DNA of 64,000 nt from Azospirillum brasilense (GTDB taxonomy: Bacteria > Pseudomonadota > Alphaproteobacteria > Azospirillales > Azospirillaceae). Under the pieces are notes generated by a model, which made no database searches, was not told the DNA's origin, and was given only the letters and a program-made list of their open reading frames with translations. The number at the start of each line of letters is the position of its first letter. The stretch's first letter is position 1. Location of the stretch: contig NZ_VITI01000013.1 in assembly GCF_007827795.1 (NCBI RefSeq), positions 1-64,000 on the forward strand, read 5' to 3'. Positions 54,214 to 64,000 of this stretch are shown in pieces. The position numbers and the translations under genes were made by a program.

Positions 54214-57093
54214 ATGCCCCATTATCTGCGCCTGTTTCTCTTGCTCTTGGCCGCCGTGGTGCCGCTCGCGGCGCTCCAGTTCATGACGCAGCACAGCCTG
54301 CGGCAGGATCGGGAAAACGAGGTGCGGAACGACACCCTGCGCCTTCTCGACCTGCTGGATGCCGAGCAGGAACGCATCGCCGCGGAGGCACGCCAAGTGT
54401 TGGCGACGATTGTCGAATCCGGCGTGCCGCAGGCGGGACCGCCGGATTGCCAGCAGACCATGGACCGGCTGCGCGCCCGCTACCCCGCCTATCTGTCGGT
54501 GGAGGTGGCCGACCGGCAGGGCCGGGTATGGTGCGCGACCGATCCGATCTCCCTGGGCGTCGATCTCGGCGGCATCCGCACTTTCCAGAACGCGCTGGCC
54601 ACCGGCGCCCTGACGACGGGTGAGTACGGCCTGCGCTACCCCAACCAGCGCCCCATCCTGCCCTTCCGGCTGGCCTACCCGGCGCCGGACGGCACGCCGG
54701 GCGGCGTGGTCACGGTGCTTCTCGACGCCCGCTGGCTTGCGGAGAATCTGGGGAGCCGCCCGCTTCCTCCGGGCATGGAGATGGTGATCGCCGACCGCCA
54801 GGGCCACGCGGTGGCACGCCTGCCGGAGATGCCCGACGCCATCGGGCAGCCCCTGCCCACCGCCATGCTCCAGGCCATGAATGCGGCGCGGGGAACACGG
54901 TCGGCGGCTGTCTTCGACGTCGGCGGGACGGAACGGATGGTGGTTTCCGCCCCCCTGGACACCGGCACCCGCGAATCGATGATCGCCATCGGGATCGACC
55001 GCGACGCGGCGATGCGCCCGGTCCGGGACGCCATGCTCTTTTCGCTGGCTCTGTTCGGCGGGGTGCTGCTGCTCACCTGCCTGGGTGCCGCCTGGGGCAT
55101 GCGGCAGTTCCTGCGCGTGCGGGATCGGATGGCGGAGACCGTGGTCGAGAAGGCATCGGTCCTGGAGAGCACGACGGATGCCGTCGCCGAACTCGACCGG
55201 TCCTGGCGGGTCGTCTTCGTCAACGAACGGGCGCGGACCCTCTTGCCCGATTCCGGGGACGCCATCGGCCGGAACGGACGCCAGGCCTTCGCGGAGCTGA
55301 TGGCCGGCGAGTCCGGGCGAACCCTGCAGCAGGCCATGGAGAGCCGCGAAGCGGTGGAGTTCGAGACGCGGGGGCCGCGCAGCGGCGTCTGGTTCGCCGT
55401 CCGCGCCTTCCCTTCGCGCAAGGGATTGGCCCTCTACTTTCGGGACGCCACGGACCGCCGGCGCTTGGAGGACGAGCGAACGCTCCTGACCCGGCAGCTC
55501 GAAGCGGAGCGCAGCCTGCTGACCGCCATTCTGGACCATCTGCCCTCGGGACTGCTGGTGGCGGAGGCGCCGAGCGGGCGGATCGTCAAGGTCAACGAGA
55601 CGGCGCTTCGCCTGCTCGGTGGCCCGCCGCCGCCGGTCACCGGCTGCGGCTGCGGCGGCGCGCGGGCCTGCAACGGGGGCGCCTGCTTCGGCGAAGGTCG
55701 CTGCCCGCTGTCCCGCGCCCTGCGGCAGGGCGAGACGGTGGAGCAGGAGGATTTCCCCTACAGCCGGCCCGACGGCGCCGCCATGACCCTGTCGGTCAGC
55801 GCCACCCCGGTCCGTGCCCCCGACGGGCGGGTGACCCTGGCGATCTGCACGCTGCGCGACGTCGGCGAGCGCAAGGCGATGGAACTGGCGCTCCAGCGCG
55901 CCAAGGAGGAGGCCGACGAGGCCAACCGCGCCAAGTCGAAGTTCCTCGCCGCGGCCAGCCACGACCTGCGCCAGCCGATGCAGTCCATGTTCCTGTTCAC
56001 CGGCATCCTGCACCGCTTCATCAGCGACGAACAGGGGCAGCGCAGCCTGGAAATGCTGGAGCGCGGCCTGGACACGCTGAAGGGGCTGCTGGACAGCCTG
56101 CTGGACGTCTCGCGGCTGGACGCCGGGGCGGTCGATCCGCGCGTGGAGCCTTTCGCCCTGAACAGCCTGCTGGACGAGATCGCCGCCTCCTACGCGCCGA
56201 TCCTGGAAAGCAAGAAGCTGGCCTTCCGCATCGTGCAGGACCGCGCGGCGACGGTGCGCAGCGACCGCGTTCTGCTGGGCCGCATGGTGCGCAACCTGCT
56301 GGAGAACGCCGTCAAGTACACGGAGCGCGGGGCGGTGCAGATCGCCGTCCGGACCCTGGACGACACGGCACAGGGCGCTCTGGCGCGGATCGAGGTCAGC
56401 GACACCGGAATCGGCATCCCGCCCGACCAGCTGACCCGGATCTTCGCGGAGTTCCACCAGATCAACAACCCGGAGCGGGACCGGGCACGCGGGCTCGGGC
56501 TCGGGCTCGCCATCGTGCAGCGCCTGTCGGCGATCCTCGACCATCCGGTCGAGGTGAAATCCCAGCCGGGCCGCGGCTCGGTCTTCGCCATCACCGTCCC
56601 TGTGGCTGCCGTGGAGGCCCCGCTGCCGCCACCACCGACCACCTCCCTCTTCACCGGCGGCCGCGATGCCCCGCGCGCCCTGCTGGTGGATGACGACGCC
56701 ATCGTCCTGCTTGGGCTGCGCGACATGTTCCGCGAATGGGGCTACGAGGTGCTGATCGCCGGCTCCGCCGACGAGGCCGTGGCGAAGGTCGAGGCGGACG
56801 GCCGCACGCCCGACGTGATGCTGGTCGACTACCGCTTACGTGAAGGGCGCGTCGGGACGGAGGCGGTGGTGCGCGTTCGCGCCATGGCCGGGTGGGACGT
56901 TCCCGCCATGATCCTGACCGGGGAAGCCGGTCCGGAATGCGAGACGGACGCCGCCGCGCATGGGCTGGAGGTGGTTCGCAAGCCGGTGACGCCGCGCCAG
57001 CTCCGCCGCGTCCTGGACCGCGCCATGGCGACGCAGTCCAAAAGGACGGCGGACAGCATGACCGGTGCCGAGGGCGAGCGGCTTCCGCTGTAG
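54214..57093 (+). CDS. Hybrid sensor histidine kinase with Cys-rich PAS domain
   Basis: The 959-aa product has two membrane segments (about 5-22 and 272-296) flanking a periplasmic Cache-type sensor. Two PAS regions follow (about 310-440 and 445-565). A HisKA domain has AAASHDLRQPMQSM (phospho-His about 583) and the HATPase carries ENAVKYTERG, DTGIGIPPDQL and RGLGLGLAIVQ. A C-terminal receiver (about 822-940) has the acceptor Asp in VMLVDYRL (about 870). The second PAS contains a cysteine cluster CxC-x5-C-x4-C-x5-C at about 477-500. I chose the ATG at 54214; an in-frame TTG precedes it. No partner regulator is adjacent. Confidence 0.92.
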   Translation: MPHYLRLFLLLLAAVVPLAALQFMTQHSLRQDRENEVRNDTLRLLDLLDAEQERIAAEARQVLATIVESGVPQAGPPDCQQTMDRLRARYPAYLSVEVADRQGRVWCATDPISLGVDLGGIRTFQNALATGALTTGEYGLRYPNQRPILPFRLAYPAPDGTPGGVVTVLLDARWLAENLGSRPLPPGMEMVIADRQGHAVARLPEMPDAIGQPLPTAMLQAMNAARGTRSAAVFDVGGTERMVVSAPLDTGTRESMIAIGIDRDAAMRPVRDAMLFSLALFGGVLLLTCLGAAWGMRQFLRVRDRMAETVVEKASVLESTTDAVAELDRSWRVVFVNERARTLLPDSGDAIGRNGRQAFAELMAGESGRTLQQAMESREAVEFETRGPRSGVWFAVRAFPSRKGLALYFRDATDRRRLEDERTLLTRQLEAERSLLTAILDHLPSGLLVAEAPSGRIVKVNETALRLLGGPPPPVTGCGCGGARACNGGACFGEGRCPLSRALRQGETVEQEDFPYSRPDGAAMTLSVSATPVRAPDGRVTLAICTLRDVGERKAMELALQRAKEEADEANRAKSKFLAAASHDLRQPMQSMFLFTGILHRFISDEQGQRSLEMLERGLDTLKGLLDSLLDVSRLDAGAVDPRVEPFALNSLLDEIAASYAPILESKKLAFRIVQDRAATVRSDRVLLGRMVRNLLENAVKYTERGAVQIAVRTLDDTAQGALARIEVSDTGIGIPPDQLTRIFAEFHQINNPERDRARGLGLGLAIVQRLSAILDHPVEVKSQPGRGSVFAITVPVAAVEAPLPPPPTTSLFTGGRDAPRALLVDDDAIVLLGLRDMFREWGYEVLIAGSADEAVAKVEADGRTPDVMLVDYRLREGRVGTEAVVRVRAMAGWDVPAMILTGEAGPECETDAAAHGLEVVRKPVTPRQLRRVLDRAMATQSKRTADSMTGAEGERLPL

Positions 57094-57121
57094 AGGCCTC
57101 CCGGCCGCCGGAAAAGAAAGC

Positions 57122-57149
57122 GGCCCGCCGTCCGGTTGAACGGCGGGCC
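57122..57149. terminator. Stem-loop after the hybrid kinase gene
   Basis: GGCCCGCCG and CGGCGGGCC form a perfect 9-bp stem with a 10-nt loop, 28 bp after the kinase stop. There is no T-tract on the + strand. The minus-strand reading is followed by GCTTTCTTTTCC. It is a moderate terminator candidate. Confidence 0.5.
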
Positions 57150-57315
57150 CTTGAGGTGCAAAACAGGGAGGCACACGCCCTTGGGGCAAGGTCAGAGTAG
57201 CAGCGGCGCCCACCCCGCGCGAAAGGGGGAAAGTCGTAGCGCCCGGCGCGCCGGGGGTGCGCCGAAGGGGGTGGGCGCCCTTCCCCGAAAAAATGACGGC
57301 CTCGAAAGATTTCGC

Positions 57316-57344
57316 TTGAGCAGCGCCGCCCGCACGGCTATATC
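57316..57344 (+). promoter_or_regulatory. Promoter of the tRNA-Leu/tRNA-Ala pair
   Basis: TTGAGC (57316-57321) and TATATC (57339-57344) are spaced 17 bp apart, a good match to a housekeeping promoter. The expected start near 57351 leaves about 40 nt of leader before tRNA-Leu. Confidence 0.65.
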
Positions 57345-57391
57345 AGCGCTCCCGCGTCGCCCCAAGGGATGCGGGACAAAGAGCAGACGAT

Positions 57392-57478
57392 GCGCTTGTG
57401 GCGGAATTGGTAGACGCGCTAGGTTCAGGTCCTAGTGGCTGAAAGGCCGTGGGGGTTCGAGTCCCTCCAAGCGCACCA
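57392..57478 (+). tRNA. tRNA-Leu (anticodon CAG)
   Basis: Acceptor stem GCGCTTG/CAAGCGC, discriminator A and encoded CCA are clear. The anticodon arm CTAGG-TTCAGGT-CCTAG gives CAG. A long variable arm (TGGCTGAAAGGCCG) marks a class II tRNA. Length 87 nt. Confidence 0.96.
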
Positions 57479-57508
57479 ACACTTCTTGTGTTGGTCTGAT
57501 CGACAAGT

Positions 57509-57584
<76 letters not shown>

Positions 57585-57589
57585 TCATG

Positions 57590-57619
57590 AAGCCGGCAAC
57601 CTTGACGGGTTGCCGGCTT
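57590..57619 (+). terminator. Rho-independent terminator of the tRNA pair
   Basis: AAGCCGGCAACC and GGTTGCCGGCTT form a 12-bp stem with loop TTGACG, followed by TTCCTTTTCC. It begins 5 bp after tRNA-Ala. Confidence 0.88.
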
Positions 57620-57821
57620 TTCCTTTTCCACGCCCCCTGCTTTCGCGCTGGTGCCGACAAGGCTTCACCGGGCATTTCGGGAACAGGCGCTCCGTCACCG
57701 CCATGGAAAGCATCGACGCCCTCTACCTCCCGTTCAGTTGACGGGACATCGGCTTGCGGCGGCGGCACAACGGGCCATTTTCAGTGTTTTAAAGCACAGA
57801 TGCCGTCAGGAGCGTGCCTTC

Positions 57822-58136
57822 ATGAATCCCCGGTTGCTCGCCGAGGTGTTGGAACCCGTGCTGAACGCCGCGGAGAAGGACGACGCGGCGATGCTCGACG
57901 CCGTGAACCTCTCGGCGGAGGCGCTGGCCGCGCTCGGTGCGGTCATCCTGGACCGCGACGGGCGCCCGGCCGACGGCGTGTCCGACGAACGCGCGGTGGT
58001 CGCCGCGCTCAACACCCACGCACACACGCTGATGCAGTGCGGGCGGCTCGACGACGTGGTCGAGGCGCTGCAACTGGCCGAACGGATCGGTCGGCTGGGC
58101 CGTATGCCCCACCATCCGCGCATGTCCGACGGCTAG
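57822..58136 (+). CDS. Hypothetical 104-aa protein upstream of trehalose genes
   Basis: I do not recognise a family. The product is acidic and helical (MNPRLLAEVLEPVLNAAEKDDAAMLDAVNLS). It ends with a histidine/arginine motif (RLGRMPHHPRMSDG). GTCAGGAGCG precedes the ATG at 57822, which supports translation. It lies 79 bp upstream of the maltokinase-TreZ-MalQ gene on the same strand and may be co-transcribed with it, but the functional link is unproven. Confidence 0.65.
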   Translation: MNPRLLAEVLEPVLNAAEKDDAAMLDAVNLSAEALAALGAVILDRDGRPADGVSDERAVVAALNTHAHTLMQCGRLDDVVEALQLAERIGRLGRMPHHPRMSDG

Positions 58137-58215
58137 CCACCTACGGTTAGGCGGGAGGAACACCGAACCGCCCCGGTTGTTGTGCGAGCCGTGCCGCCCA
58201 ACAGGGAGACGTGTC

Positions 58216-63852
<5,637 letters not shown>

Positions 63853-63949
63853 GGGGGGCCCGCAACTCCCGAACGTCCGGCACACGCGCAACCCCCTCAC
63901 CCTCCCCTCCCCCCAGGGGGGAGAGGGCATATTTTCAGGAGACCACCCC

Positions 63950-64000
63950 ATGGCGGCGGACGCCGATAAGCCGATCCCCCTGGCCACCTACCGCGTGCAG
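63950..64000 (+). CDS. treY: Malto-oligosyltrehalose synthase, partial (5' end only)
   Basis: Only the first 17 codons are in the window (MAADADKPIPLATYRVQ). The PLATYRVQ start is the hallmark opening of TreY, which converts the reducing end of maltodextrins to a trehalosyl unit. TreZ then releases trehalose. TTTCAGGAG precedes the ATG by 8 bases. Position after the TreZ fusion supports the call. Confidence 0.85.
   Translation, partial: MAADADKPIPLATYRVQ

Overview
The window is a GC-rich stretch (about 68-70% by eye) of an alphaproteobacterial chromosome. Gene order and content (histone-deacetylase-like protein/xseB/ispA/dxs, fbcFBC, MoxR/DUF58/DUF4159, TRAP-TAXI transport, RTX protein, multi-domain sensor kinase) fit the Rhodospirillales, and Azospirillum is the best guess. 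This rests on family recognition only; no database search was possible. Essential genes and three tRNA genes argue for a main chromosome rather than a plasmid.

Layout. 1-3.4 kb: minus-strand isoprenoid block (dxs cut by the left edge, ispA, xseB), a deacetylase-like protein and a TusA-like sulfur carrier. The carrier is divergent from a two-cysteine ArsR regulator of the BigR/SqrR type. 4-8.5 kb: DUF423 protein, single-domain response regulator, DUF924 protein and the petABC (bc1 complex) operon with a clear terminator. 8.7-13 kb: trmL, hemF, CCA-adding enzyme, a small membrane protein, a Nudix CoA pyrophosphatase and a DUF1285 protein. 13.3-20.2 kb: MoxR ATPase, DUF58 protein and two large membrane proteins (DUF4159 and VWA-like) that look like one envelope-associated operon. 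20.3-25.3 kb: tRNA-Gln followed by accessory genes (membrane protein, GST, RHH protein, histidine phosphatase, AraC regulator and its divergent AhpD-like target). 25.6-30.1 kb: a two-gene RND efflux operon. 30.1-35 kb: Nudix protein, DUF1611/DgcN-like protein and a TRAP-TAXI transporter. 35.1-38.1 kb: glutathione-dependent formaldehyde detoxification with a divergent LysR regulator. 38.3-40 kb: an RTX protein of lower GC. 40-47.9 kb: YeeE/YedE sulfur transporter, CPA1 antiporter, MBL-fold hydrolase and a Fe3+-type ABC importer split over two strands. 48-52.6 kb: Cys-rich small protein, SelT/W/H-type protein, D,D-carboxypeptidase and a divergent L,D-transpeptidase. 52.6-57.1 kb: an AT-rich tract with DnaA-box-like words, MarR regulator, small ORFs and a hybrid kinase. 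57.3-57.6 kb: tRNA-Leu and tRNA-Ala. 57.8-64 kb: trehalose/glycogen genes.

Most notable is the gene at 58216-63852. It appears to encode one polypeptide of about 1878 residues joining a maltokinase-like domain, malto-oligosyltrehalose trehalohydrolase (TreZ) and 4-alpha-glucanotransferase (MalQ), with treY directly downstream. Two copies of a GC-rich intergenic palindrome (10.1 and 63.8 kb) run into coding sequence and supply the C-terminal residues of unrelated proteins. A second palindrome family occurs at 15.3 and 45.0 kb. Several operator candidates were read directly from the sequence: 21-bp-spaced direct repeats between araC-like and AhpD-like genes, and a TGTGA-N6-TCACA palindrome upstream of the RHH gene.
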